The translations under genes were made by a program, and so were the position numbers. A stretch of 64,000 nt of DNA from Apibacter raozihei (lineage in GTDB: Bacteria; Bacteroidota; Bacteroidia; Flavobacteriales; Weeksellaceae): NCBI RefSeq assembly GCF_004014855.1, contig NZ_CP034930.1, forward strand, positions 2,647,716 to 2,711,715, in the 5' to 3' direction. The notes under the pieces were generated by a model. It made no database searches and was not told the DNA's origin. It saw nothing but the letters and a program-made list of their open reading frames with translations. Positions 1-9,078 of this stretch are shown here, one piece after another; the first letter of the stretch is position 1, and each line of letters begins with the position of its first letter.

Positions 1-619
1 AAGCATTATATATGAATATTTTATTTCCAAACTTATTTAATAGGTCTTTATCCTTAATTAGTTCAACTTCATCTAAGGTTTTAAATAAATAATATCCGAC
101 TGAATCCGAATGTTTATTATTCTGATCCAAATATATACTTTTTTCGTAATACAAAAGAGCTAATGAAAAGTGAGAAAAATCTTTGTCTTTTATTTTATTA
201 GCATATTTAACCGAACTTTTATATTGCTTTAAACCCTCATCATTAAACCCTAACTTCATATAAGACAATGATAAAAAGCGATAAAATTTACTTATCGAAT
301 AATTATTTTTAATATTTTTAAAATTAACATTTTGCTCAATATCCGAAGACAGATTAATGACTTTTTCATATTGTCCTTTTCTGTAATAAAAAATTATAAT
401 ATAATTACCACTTTCTATAACCCCGTTATCGTAATGAATCTTTTTTGAATAATTATAAATACTTTTAAGTCTTATTATTGCCTGATCTGCTTTTATTGTA
501 TTTGAAAAATCCAGTTTACCGGTTTGATCAATTAGATTATCAATGGAGTCTTTATTTTTTTGTGTGTAAGAAAATTTTATTATAAATATAAAGAAGAAAA
601 TAAAGAAAAGAAATTTCAT
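1..619 (-). CDS. TPR protein, paralogue of the next gene (partial, cut by window edge)
   Basis: An open frame starts with ATG at 619-617 and runs off the left edge of the window, giving about 206 residues. The first 25 residues are a hydrophobic signal-like segment. The rest aligns over its whole length with the N-terminal part of the adjacent 636-2276 product: shared blocks include DFSNTIK, KIHYD, ESGNY, FYYRKGQYEK, KLGF and NKIFIYN. It therefore most likely encodes the same kind of protein, with periplasmic TPR-like helices, then a membrane helix and a cytoplasmic AraC-type domain, although the last two parts lie outside the window. It begins 16 bases after the stop of the upstream paralogue and is probably co-transcribed with it. 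The pair is a tandem duplication. Confidence 0.8.
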   Translation of the reverse strand, partial: MKFLFFIFFFIFIIKFSYTQKNKDSIDNLIDQTGKLDFSNTIKADQAIIRLKSIYNYSKKIHYDNGVIESGNYIIIFYYRKGQYEKVINLSSDIEQNVNFKNIKNNYSISKFYRFLSLSYMKLGFNDEGLKQYKSSVKYANKIKDKDFSHFSLALLYYEKSIYLDQNNKHSDSVGYYLFKTLDEVELIKDKDLLNKFGNKIFIYNA

Positions 620-635
620 ATTTATATATTTTCTT

Positions 636-2276
636 TTACGCAGTTTCCTTAGGAAAAATAGCTTCCTTTTTTAACCTTTCTATATAATAAGAAGGTGTTA
701 CTCCGTTTTCTTTTTTAAACGCTAAAATAAATACCTGGTGTGAAGCATATCCGCATTCTTCCGATAAATATTTTATTTTATATTGCCTGTATACAGGCTC
801 TTCATATAATTTATGAGTAATATATTTAATTCGTAAACCATTGATATAATTATTAAAAGATTTAAACTTATTTTCTTTAATAATTTCCGATAAATATTTA
901 GGGTTAGTGTTCAGAGAATGAGCCAGAGACGTTAGGGTAAGATCCTTTTTTAAAAATCCGTTGTACTGTTCAAACTTATCTAGTTTAGCCATGAGATGGT
1001 TTAATGTTTCATCAGATATTTTTGCTGTAGTTCGAATTATTGTATTTTCTTCGGGATTTTTATTCTCTGGTATCTGCTGTGAAAATACGTCTTTATTATC
1101 TTTTAACTTTTGAATAAGCTTTTTATAATTTTCATGAGTTTTTTTCTGATTATTTCTAACTTTTATATAAATAATAATAGAGACCAGTATAAGAATTACT
1201 GCCAGAAAAACTAAAATTTTTTGAGTTTGTTTCTGATTAGCTATTTTGTTGTTTTCTATAATTTTAGTTAACGGTTTTTGTATACTGTTAGCACCTTCTA
1301 AAGCGATACTATCACTGGTGAGAGTTAATAAATGCATATATTTTTTTGACTGTTCATGATCTCCTTTTTCCAGGTAAGACTTGGTAAGAATCTCATACAT
1401 TCTTTTTCTTTTATATGCGTTGGTGGGATTGTTTTTTTCTATATCCAAAGCTTTTTTTGTAAGTTCAATAGCTTTATCATAATTTTTTTCGGACAAATAA
1501 AAATCACTTAAAGTGAGCAGATATTCAACTTCATTAATGGCCAGCATTGGAGGCGATGTATTTTCATAGATTTTTTCTGATTTTGTAAAATACTCTCTTG
1601 CCAGTACAGTATCTTTAGGTTGGGCAACCTTTAAATAATAAACTGCAATACTGTTATAAATAAATATTTTATTAGCAAACCTTATAAGTTTTTCCTTATC
1701 TTTAATTGATTCAATTTCTTTAAGGCTTTTAAATAAATAATAACCTACAGAATCCGGATATTTATGAATTTCTGAAAAATATGAAGCCTGATCTTTATAG
1801 ATCAAAGCTAAAAGTAAATGAGCTTCTTCTTTATCTTGAATTTTTTGTGCTGATTTAAAAGTATTTTGATATTTTTTATCACCTTCTTCATCAAAACCTA
1901 ATTTTCTGTATGATAGAGCTAATAAACGATAAAATGAACTTACCAGATAAAAGTGAGTTGATTTCTTTAAATCCATATCAGTCTCCAATTCAGTTGCAAA
2001 ATGAATTAATTTTTCATACTGTCCTTTACGGTAATAAAAAGTCATTAAATAATTACCGCTTTCCAGCATTCCTTTATCATAATGTATTTTTTCGGAAAAT
2101 AAATAGATTTTTTTTAAATTTTCAATAGCTTGTTCAACTTTAATAGTATTAGAAAAATCTACTTTGGTAGTTTCCTTAATAACCTGCTCTATGGAATCAA
2201 TGGAGGATTTATTTATTTCTGCATTAGATATTTGCATTAGTATTAAAATACAGAATAAAGAAAAAAGTTTTTTCAT
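636..2276 (-). CDS. Membrane-anchored TPR regulator with C-terminal AraC-type HTH
   Basis: The 546-residue product has an N-terminal signal-like segment (about 1-20). A helical region with TPR-like repeats follows (about 40-325), then one strong transmembrane helix near 355-373, a charged linker, and a C-terminal AraC/HTH_18 domain (about 430-540) with two helix-turn-helix units. The layout is periplasmic sensor, one membrane span and cytoplasmic DNA-binding domain. It is a common flavobacterial regulator architecture that combines sensing and transcription control in one chain. The ligand and target genes cannot be told from sequence. The gene is followed after 16 bases by a paralogue in the same orientation. 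No typical TAnnTTTG element was found immediately upstream. Confidence 0.75.
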   Translation of the reverse strand: MKKLFSLFCILILMQISNAEINKSSIDSIEQVIKETTKVDFSNTIKVEQAIENLKKIYLFSEKIHYDKGMLESGNYLMTFYYRKGQYEKLIHFATELETDMDLKKSTHFYLVSSFYRLLALSYRKLGFDEEGDKKYQNTFKSAQKIQDKEEAHLLLALIYKDQASYFSEIHKYPDSVGYYLFKSLKEIESIKDKEKLIRFANKIFIYNSIAVYYLKVAQPKDTVLAREYFTKSEKIYENTSPPMLAINEVEYLLTLSDFYLSEKNYDKAIELTKKALDIEKNNPTNAYKRKRMYEILTKSYLEKGDHEQSKKYMHLLTLTSDSIALEGANSIQKPLTKIIENNKIANQKQTQKILVFLAVILILVSIIIYIKVRNNQKKTHENYKKLIQKLKDNKDVFSQQIPENKNPEENTIIRTTAKISDETLNHLMAKLDKFEQYNGFLKKDLTLTSLAHSLNTNPKYLSEIIKENKFKSFNNYINGLRIKYITHKLYEEPVYRQYKIKYLSEECGYASHQVFILAFKKENGVTPSYYIERLKKEAIFPKETA

Positions 2277-2369
2277 GCTATTATAATCTTGCGAATTTAT
2301 AATATATTTTTAAATGTTTAAAAACCTTCAATCATAAAACTTTCTTAAATTATAAATCTTCACAAAAAA

Positions 2370-2398
2370 TTAAGCCTGTAAATTATTTACAGGCTTAA
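2370..2398 (-). terminator. Rho-independent terminator
   Basis: A perfect 13-bp stem (TTAAGCCTGTAAA and its complement) encloses a 3-base loop. On the minus strand a run of six T follows. It lies just after the stop of the 2465-5101 gene and fits as the terminator of the two-gene surface-protein operon. Confidence 0.8.
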
Positions 2399-2464
2399 CA
2401 AATTCAAAAAAGTTAAAAATATTTACTATTAGATTTTATTTCATTAATACTATGATTTAGCTGT

Positions 2465-5101
2465 TTATTTTACCCAATATTGTACTATTCTTCCTTCTCC
2501 ATTATTAAATTTGTGAGGTCGCCAGTTTGCCCAGCCAGCCATACAATAACTTTGTCCGCCAAAATCATCATTACTGTTTGAACAAGTACCGATATGATGA
2601 TTTACCTGCATTTCACTATTCATATATAAACCAAATAAATCATTAATATACCTCTTATCAAAAGAAACAGTTTGTCCATTGCTCGAAGTATAGGAAAGAG
2701 TACCCGTACCCGCAAGATTGACACCTCCGTAAAATCCGGTAAAAAAATATGCAAAACTATAAAATCCCGGAGGAGTAGCAGCAAATGGTATTCCGCCAAA
2801 TGTATAAACAGCATTTGATGCAGAAGCTTTTACAAGAGAATTTCCAAAAACTTTACCTTCTGATGTATATTCATCTGACACATAGTTTCCCGTTGCAGGA
2901 TTACCACCTCCAAAAATTTTTACATTCCAGTAATTATCTTTTCCCCATACATCATCTGAAGGCGCTACGGTTGTACTTTCTACAATTTCAGGTGTTAAGG
3001 TTCCTGTATTTTGATGTCCTTTTTCTTTAATTGTAAACCTGTACTGATTATTTATATTACCTATATTGTTAACCACAGCACTAGGTACAGAAAAAGCATA
3101 TTCATTGAAAACTCCTGTTTCAGTTTTTACCGGATTTCTTTGTCCCTGAGTTGCTATCGATTCTGCCTGTGTCCTTTCAACAACTAATATTTGCCTTTCA
3201 GATAAAGATTTTACTAATGTCCATCCTCCGCCTTTCATATCACAATAGGTTTTAAATTTATTATTACTGGTATCTCTTACCCAATAATATCCATTTTGAG
3301 AATCCGGATTTGCATCTAATATTTCCGTACAACGATTAGCCGGATCTGTAAACGATCCTTTAGAACTATCCACTTTTACATTTATTATTCCAGAACAATC
3401 AGGTGTAACATCGATTAAGTTGAAACTTATAATTCCGGTTGTATTACCTATAGTCCCTTGGGCATATAAACGAATAGTCAAAGTAGAAGAATCTACAGCC
3501 AGGCTTCCGGAAGAAAATTTAAATCCATTCTCAGTTGTTGTTTCCAAAACCAAGTCTCCTTGTCCTGTAATTGTAACCGGAATATCTATATAATGCTGAG
3601 TAGTTGAAAATTCAGTTTGTTTGGTAATATATTTACCCGGGCCATAAGTTATTGAACTACAATCAACATTAGTTATTTTTGCAGCATCTGATTTTACATG
3701 AATTCCTGGTAGAATACATCCAATTACAGTACTTATATCATTAAACCGGATATCCGTTATTGCATCTACGCTTGTATCCGGAGCAACTGTTTCATTATGA
3801 TTTATCGGTATTCCCTGTCCTTCTAATTTCACCTGATAAACTCCCGTTTGATCAAAATTTCCGGATTTGTAAAAATAATAACCATTGGAAGTTGATAATT
3901 TTATAGCATACCTTCCTATACTGGTAATATTAATTTTTACTGTATATGTAGCCTGCGTATTACCGTTTAAAGATTCTCCTTTAATAAGAGGAGTATCGAC
4001 TGCATTTGTAACTATACCTCCAGTGGGGGCATTACAATCAACTAATTCAAAATCGGCATTACCCGGATCTCCACAAAGAGACAACCAGTTTTTTGATTTT
4101 TCACTGTAGTATCTGAAACAACCGGTATCAGGATTATAAAAGACAAGTCCGTCTATGGTAACCGGTAATAAATTTTTAGTAATTTTTGGTAATAATACTC
4201 CTTTGTCATCAGAAGCTACTTCTAATTGTGCGCCTTCACTCATGCTGGAATTTTTTCCAATTTTCATAGTCCCGATTACATCTAAAGTAGCCGTAGGAGC
4301 AGAGGTGTTTATTCCTGTTCTTCCTCCATTGGCATCTGTAATGCTAAGTATTTCCGATAGATTTTTACCAACACTAAAAGACAGATAGCGGTTTCCGATT
4401 GCTGTTCCTGTAGATACGTCTCCAAAGTTTATTCGCGCTACTGATCCGCCATGTACGGATGAGATACTTTGTATATGTATACCAAAATTATCGGTACGAT
4501 TTCCATAAGAATATCCATCCTGACCAATATTTATCCCTAATGCATGATTTGTTTCTTTTTTTGTTCTGGATGCATTTAAAAATAAATTTCCTTCTACCTG
4601 TAATTTAGAAGTCGGATTAGTTGTACCTATACCTACTCTGTTATTTTGAGCATCTACTGAAAAAGTATTCCCGTTTACTGAAAAAGCATTAAGCGTGGTT
4701 CCTCCGGAAAAAGAAAGAGTCTTACTGCCCAAAGTTACAATACGATCTTCTGTAAGGCTTCCGTTATTGTTATAAATATTCGGGGTGGTTCTAACCCAGG
4801 CAGTTCCGTTGTGATAATAATAGCCTATAGCATTTATGTTAACAGCCGAACCCGTTTGTGCGCCAGTAGCTATACTATTAATATAAACCAAAGTCGAAGC
4901 AGGTACTGAAGACATACTTTGCGCTCTCTGCCTGTCTATTCTGGGTATCAATAATCCCTCTGTCTTTGTACTTGTTCCTGTACTATTTAAGGCTGCTATA
5001 TCTATAGTAGCTGCAGGTGTTTCCGTATTAATCCCTAGCTGAGAGTAACCTGAAATGCTTAAAAACAAGAATATTATTATAAATATGTACTTAGTAATCA
5101 T
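2465..5101 (-). CDS. Secreted surface protein with fibrinogen-like C-terminal domain
   Basis: The 878-residue product has a signal peptide (about 1-20). Its N-terminal third has short repeats of the GIGTTNPTSKLQVEG type, as in tail-fibre-like and adhesin-like Bacteroidota proteins. A middle part of beta-rich modules follows (about 340-640). The C-terminal region (about 640-878) contains the C-D-M-K-G-G-G-W-T-L-V block typical of fibrinogen-related domains, and paired cysteines near the end. No type IX sorting domain is evident. It probably acts outside the cell in carbohydrate or surface binding, but this is inferred from domain type only. Residues 1 to about 345 are nearly identical to the protein encoded immediately upstream (5130-6176). 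The gap between the two genes is 28 bases, so they are likely one operon. Confidence 0.7.
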   Translation of the reverse strand: MITKYIFIIIFLFLSISGYSQLGINTETPAATIDIAALNSTGTSTKTEGLLIPRIDRQRAQSMSSVPASTLVYINSIATGAQTGSAVNINAIGYYYHNGTAWVRTTPNIYNNNGSLTEDRIVTLGSKTLSFSGGTTLNAFSVNGNTFSVDAQNNRVGIGTTNPTSKLQVEGNLFLNASRTKKETNHALGINIGQDGYSYGNRTDNFGIHIQSISSVHGGSVARINFGDVSTGTAIGNRYLSFSVGKNLSEILSITDANGGRTGINTSAPTATLDVIGTMKIGKNSSMSEGAQLEVASDDKGVLLPKITKNLLPVTIDGLVFYNPDTGCFRYYSEKSKNWLSLCGDPGNADFELVDCNAPTGGIVTNAVDTPLIKGESLNGNTQATYTVKINITSIGRYAIKLSTSNGYYFYKSGNFDQTGVYQVKLEGQGIPINHNETVAPDTSVDAITDIRFNDISTVIGCILPGIHVKSDAAKITNVDCSSITYGPGKYITKQTEFSTTQHYIDIPVTITGQGDLVLETTTENGFKFSSGSLAVDSSTLTIRLYAQGTIGNTTGIISFNLIDVTPDCSGIINVKVDSSKGSFTDPANRCTEILDANPDSQNGYYWVRDTSNNKFKTYCDMKGGGWTLVKSLSERQILVVERTQAESIATQGQRNPVKTETGVFNEYAFSVPSAVVNNIGNINNQYRFTIKEKGHQNTGTLTPEIVESTTVAPSDDVWGKDNYWNVKIFGGGNPATGNYVSDEYTSEGKVFGNSLVKASASNAVYTFGGIPFAATPPGFYSFAYFFTGFYGGVNLAGTGTLSYTSSNGQTVSFDKRYINDLFGLYMNSEMQVNHHIGTCSNSNDDFGGQSYCMAGWANWRPHKFNNGEGRIVQYWVK

Positions 5102-5129
5102 GTTAAATTCTAAAAATTACATTAATTAT

Positions 5130-6176
5130 TTATAAGCTTCCACAAAGGGATAACCATTTTTTCGATTTTTCGCTGTAATATTGGAAACATCCATTATCGG
5201 TGTTGTAATATAAAAGTCCATCTACTGCTGTAGATAATGAATTTTTAGCTATTCTGGGTAATAAAATCCCTTTATCATTTGAAGAAATTTCAAGTTCTAC
5301 AGCAGAATTAATATCAGAAGTACCGACAGACTGTCCAATTCTAGCCGTCCCTATTACATCTAAAGTAGCCGTAGGAGCCGAGGTGTTTATTCCTGTTCTT
5401 CCTCCGTTGGCATCTGTAATGCTAAGTATTTCCGATAGATTTTTGCCAACACTAAAAGACAGATAGCGGTTTCCGATTGCTGTTCCTGTAGATACGTCTC
5501 CAAAGTTTATTCGCGCTACTGATCCGCCATGTACGGATGAGGTACTTTGTATATGTATACCAAAATTATCGGTACGGTTTCCGTAGGAATATCCATCCTG
5601 ACCGATATTTATTCCTAATGCGTTATTTGTGTCTTTTTTTGTTCTGGATGCATTTAAAAATAAACTTCCTTCTACCTGTAATTTAGAAGTCGGATTAGTT
5701 GTACCTATACCTACTCTGTTATTCTGAGCGTCCACTGAAAAAGTATTCCCGTTTACTGAAAAAGCATTAAGCGTGGTTCCTCCGGAAAAAGAAAGAGTCT
5801 TACTTCCCAAAGTTACAATACGATCTTCTGTAAGACTTCCGTTATTGTTATAAATGCTAGTATTGAGTTTTACCCAGGCAGCTCCGTTGTAATAATAATA
5901 GCCTATAGTGTTCATGGTAGCAGTTGAACCCGTTTGTGTGCCTGTAGCTATACTATTAATGTAAACCAATGTCGAAACAGGTACTGAAGACATACTTTGC
6001 GCTTTCTGCCTGTCTATTCTGGGAATCAACAATCCCTCTGTCTTTGTACTTGTTCCTGTACTATTTAAAGCTGCTATGTCTAAAGTAGCTGCAGGTGTTT
6101 CCGTATTTATTCCCACCTGGGAATAAAGAAAAGTAGTTGAAATAAAACTTACAATCTTAAAAGTATTCATCTTCAT
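5130..6176 (-). CDS. Short paralogue of the adjacent surface protein (N-terminal module only)
   Basis: The 348-residue product has an N-terminal signal-like segment followed by the same repeat-rich adhesin or fibre-like module as the first 345 residues of the downstream gene. It ends at the shared motif with W-L-S-L-C-G, where the longer paralogue continues into its beta-rich and fibrinogen-like parts. The two N-terminal coding stretches (about 4300-5085 and 5370-6155) are nearly identical at the DNA level, including third positions, so recent duplication or gene conversion is likely. Its function is unknown. It could be a partner that assembles with the longer protein. A TAnnTTTG element lies 125 bases upstream. 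Confidence 0.7.
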   Translation of the reverse strand: MKMNTFKIVSFISTTFLYSQVGINTETPAATLDIAALNSTGTSTKTEGLLIPRIDRQKAQSMSSVPVSTLVYINSIATGTQTGSTATMNTIGYYYYNGAAWVKLNTSIYNNNGSLTEDRIVTLGSKTLSFSGGTTLNAFSVNGNTFSVDAQNNRVGIGTTNPTSKLQVEGSLFLNASRTKKDTNNALGINIGQDGYSYGNRTDNFGIHIQSTSSVHGGSVARINFGDVSTGTAIGNRYLSFSVGKNLSEILSITDANGGRTGINTSAPTATLDVIGTARIGQSVGTSDINSAVELEISSNDKGILLPRIAKNSLSTAVDGLLYYNTDNGCFQYYSEKSKKWLSLCGSL

Positions 6177-6300
6177 ATTATTTACATAAATTATTGTTGT
6201 ATAAAAAATGGATTGAAGTAAAAACCATGATTATTTAATTTCCATGATTTTTATCTTGTTCTTATTTTAAATAAAACTTGATTTTGATTTTCTTGCGATG

Positions 6301-6308
6301 CAAAATTA
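6301..6308 (-). promoter_or_regulatory. Bacteroidota-type -7 element for the 5130-6176 gene
   Basis: On the minus strand the bases read TAATTTTG, an exact match to the Bacteroidota -7 consensus TAnnTTTG. A TTTG block lies 25 bases further upstream, a little beyond the usual 19-21 spacing, so only the -7 part is firm. It would give a leader of about 115 bases. Confidence 0.4.
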
Positions 6309-6870
6309 CATACGAGTAGCTTACTTAAAAAGTCAAAGCATTCATATTTATTGAATTTATGAATTATGAATTTGTTTTTAAATTATTGTAATACAAATAT
6401 TTACATATATTTTTTTAAAAAAAAGGAAAACCTTTTTTCAATATGGAATATAGTCTGAGAATTTAACTATTCAGACAAAAACAGAGCCTTTACATTAACC
6501 TTGTATGATATATATTAATTGGAAAATTTCAACTAACTGTTTTAATCCAGAGAGCAATTTTGATCTTAAACTATTTTCTTTTTACTAGAATAGCTTTTAT
6601 AAATAAATCGTTGATTTGTTCATCCAGGCTCTTAAAATATTAGAAGACTAAGGTTAAAATTTGCTTTAAAAAACGTTTTAATAAAATAGTGACTTAAATA
6701 AATCCACCTTCTTTTATCCTTAAATTTTTCGATTTAGTAATAAGTAAACTATAAATATAGAGGAGGGGAGAACTTAATTTATAAATCAGGTTAATAAATT
6801 AAATTATTTAACATAAAAATGCTTAATTTTTATTATATTTAAAAATTAACAATCTGTAAAATTTTATAAA
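6309..6870. other. AT-rich intergenic region between divergent genes
   Basis: About 560 bases of very AT-rich sequence lie between the leftward surface-protein operon and the rightward metalloprotease gene. I see no open frame with convincing protein character, no RNA gene and no strong hairpin. It must carry the promoter of the metalloprotease gene, but no clear TTTG/TAnnTTTG pair stands out. Confidence 0.5.
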
Positions 6871-8565
6871 ATGGGAAAGATTTTTACTTTTAATGCATTA
6901 ACAATTATTATGCTTATACTTAATTCCTGTTCTTCAGATGATACTTTAATTACATCTGATACTAACATTGAACAAGGAAAAGAAAGTGACTGGTTAAAGT
7001 ATTCTAACGCCGAAGGGTATCTAGTTACGTTTGATAATAATTCTGAAAAATTATACTTAATAAGTAATGATACAGGATTATTTTTAGAAGGAGATATTAA
7101 AATTAAAGAAGATATTATACAAACAAAAGCCGCTGGTATTCCATTTATAAAATCTAAAAAATGGGTGAGCAATAAAATATATTATACATTTGATATAAAT
7201 ATACCCATGTCAGGCAAATCAGCAATATTAAATGCTATAAGAATTATCGAAAGTCAGGTTCCGGTTAAATTTTATGAAAGAAAAACAGAGAACAATTACA
7301 TACACTTTTTCAAAGGTAATGGTAATTGGTCTTATGTAGGAATGACAGGTGGAAAACAATATTTATCATTATATAACGATACAAACTTAGGAATCATAAC
7401 TCATGAAATTGGTCATGCTCTAGGACTTTTTCATGAGCAGACCAGATTAGATAGAGATAAGTACATAACAATTCATTGGAATAATATAACTGAAAATAAT
7501 AAGCATAATTTTGAAAAACACTCGGGTGGAAAATATGGACTGGATTATGGAGTATTTGATTTTAATTCGGTAATGTTATATGGTTCATTTTCTTTTAGTA
7601 CGAATAACAAGCCAACCATTACAAAAAAAAATGGACAAACTTTTGAATCTAATAGACAAAGTTTTTCATCTGGAGATATAGAAGCTCTAAAAATGATTTA
7701 TCCGACATTACAACTATCTCAAAATCTTGATTACGATGGAGATGGTAAAGCAGATGTAGCTTATAAAACATCATCGGGCATTTGGTATATAGATTATGCA
7801 AAAAATGGCTTTGGCAGCTGGGATGTTAGTTATAGTGGGTATGGAAGCATTGCTGATATACCTTGCCCGGCTGATTATGATGGAGACGGTAAAGCAGATT
7901 TAGCTTTAAGAACACCATCGGGAGTTTGGTTGATAGATTATGCGAAAAATGGCTTTGGTAAATGGGATGTTAGTTATAGTGGGTATGGAAGCAGTGTTGA
8001 CATTCCTTATCCTGCCGATTATGATGGGGACGGTAAAGCAGATTTAGCTCTAAGAACGCCATCGGGGGTATGGTTGATAGATTATGCAAAAAATGGCTTT
8101 GGTAGATGGGATGTTAGTTATCGTGGATATGGCAGCAGTGTTGATATTCCTTGCCCTGCCGATTATGATGGAGATGGTAAAACCGATTTAGCTTTAAGAA
8201 CACCATCGGGAGTTTGGTTAATAGATTATGCAAAAAATGGCTTTGGTAAATGGGATGTTAATTATGGAGGGTACGGCAGTAGTGTTGATATCCCTTGTCC
8301 GGCTGATTATGATGGAGATGGTAAAGCAGATTTAGCTTTAAGAACACCATCGGGAGTTTGGTTGATAGATTATGCGAAAAATGGCTTTGGTAGATGGGAT
8401 GTTAGTTATAGTGGGTATGGAAGTAGTAATGATGTTTCTTGTCCTGCCGATTATGATGGTGATGGTAAAGCAGACTTAGCTTTAACTTCTTATGGAAAAT
8501 GGCATGTAGATTATGCAAGAAATGGTTTTGGTAGATGGGATTATTCATATGTATTGAAATACTAA
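6871..8565 (+). CDS. Astacin-family (M12A) metalloprotease lipoprotein with C-terminal repeats
   Basis: The 564-residue product begins with a lipoprotein signal ending in L-N-S-C followed by SSDD. A serine/acid cluster after the lipidated cysteine resembles Bacteroidota surface-export signals, so display on the cell surface is likely. The protease domain carries HEIGHALGLFHEQTR with zinc ligands H178, H182 and H188 and catalytic E179. It also has a Met-turn S-V-M-L-Y around M235. These are the astacin signatures, with Leu where His or Tyr is more usual before the Tyr. From residue 287 to the end run six copies of a 48-residue module starting DYDGDGKAD, a DxDxDG calcium-loop motif as in VCBS/FG-GAP-like repeats. 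The family includes flavastacin of related bacteria. The substrate is unknown. A terminator follows 35 bases downstream. Confidence 0.88.
   Translation: MGKIFTFNALTIIMLILNSCSSDDTLITSDTNIEQGKESDWLKYSNAEGYLVTFDNNSEKLYLISNDTGLFLEGDIKIKEDIIQTKAAGIPFIKSKKWVSNKIYYTFDINIPMSGKSAILNAIRIIESQVPVKFYERKTENNYIHFFKGNGNWSYVGMTGGKQYLSLYNDTNLGIITHEIGHALGLFHEQTRLDRDKYITIHWNNITENNKHNFEKHSGGKYGLDYGVFDFNSVMLYGSFSFSTNNKPTITKKNGQTFESNRQSFSSGDIEALKMIYPTLQLSQNLDYDGDGKADVAYKTSSGIWYIDYAKNGFGSWDVSYSGYGSIADIPCPADYDGDGKADLALRTPSGVWLIDYAKNGFGKWDVSYSGYGSSVDIPYPADYDGDGKADLALRTPSGVWLIDYAKNGFGRWDVSYRGYGSSVDIPCPADYDGDGKTDLALRTPSGVWLIDYAKNGFGKWDVNYGGYGSSVDIPCPADYDGDGKADLALRTPSGVWLIDYAKNGFGRWDVSYSGYGSSNDVSCPADYDGDGKADLALTSYGKWHVDYARNGFGRWDYSYVLKY
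7729..8565 (+). repeat. Six tandem 144-bp coding repeats (DYDGDGKAD modules)
   Basis: Units start at 7729, 7873, 8017, 8161, 8305 and 8449 with an exact 144-bp period, encoding 48-residue modules with DYDGDGK, GVWLIDYAKNGFG and GYGSS blocks. Central copies are nearly identical in DNA, so copy-number change by slippage or recombination is likely. The last copy is shortened. Confidence 0.95.
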
Positions 8566-8600
8566 TAAAAATAGTTAGTACAATACTCTAACAATATCCT

Positions 8601-8637
8601 AAATCCGTCTCAATAATCTTGATGAGACGGATTTTTT
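8601..8637 (+). terminator. Rho-independent terminator after the astacin gene
   Basis: A 12-bp stem (AAATCCGTCTCA with its complement) and 10-base loop is followed by a T-rich tract. It lies 35 bases past the metalloprotease stop. Confidence 0.85.
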
Positions 8638-8749
8638 AATGTAGCCATGTAAATTTTAACTACTATATTTTAAATTGAATATTATATTTCAGTTTCTTTA
8701 ATTGGAGAAATTCTTAACTATTATTTTTCATATATTTTTACATTTAGTT

Positions 8750-9064
8750 CGGGTGTTAACCCAATCTTTAATGTAAAGACTGTAAATTTTTTAAACAAAC
8801 AGGTTTGGCCACGCGGCTATTTACACATAATGGCAAATTATAGGAAAACTTTGTAAAATGTGTTTGTCTCAGAAAAGTTTTATTTAGGCGAAGCCCGGAG
8901 CTTTTGCGCAGACATAATATAACATTATAGGAAAATGTGTAAATACTACCTTAATTTTGAAATATTTAATTATTCTATAATTTTCCTATAATTTCCTATA
9001 ATGTACTTGCATTATGTTACATAGCTTTGAGCTATTTATTTTTTAAAAGGGGAGGGAAAAAAAA
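8750..9064. repeat. Island repeat R, copy 1 (left boundary of the defence array)
   Basis: This non-coding stretch is closely similar to 12347-12710 and 16141-16448. Conserved parts include CGCGGCTATTTA, GGCAAATTATAGGAAAA, a long imperfect hairpin with outer arms TGTCT/AGACA and inner GGC-GAA-GCC, a second ATTATAGGAAAA, and a closing TTTTCCTATAA with TTATGTTACAT. Its left part lacks the first arm of the AATTTACAGC/GCTGTAAATT inverted repeat that copies 2 and 3 have, so it is truncated there. It ends with the palindrome ATAGCT-TTG-AGCTAT (9021-9035) and a purine-rich tract just before cargo 1. No protein is encoded. Confidence 0.85.
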
Positions 9065-9078
9065 ATTTATTTTGCAAT

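Noticed and set aside
7729-8565. Regular direct repeats as a CRISPR array
   Set aside because: The repeats are contiguous 144-bp units in frame within a protease gene, with no spacers and no cas genes nearby.
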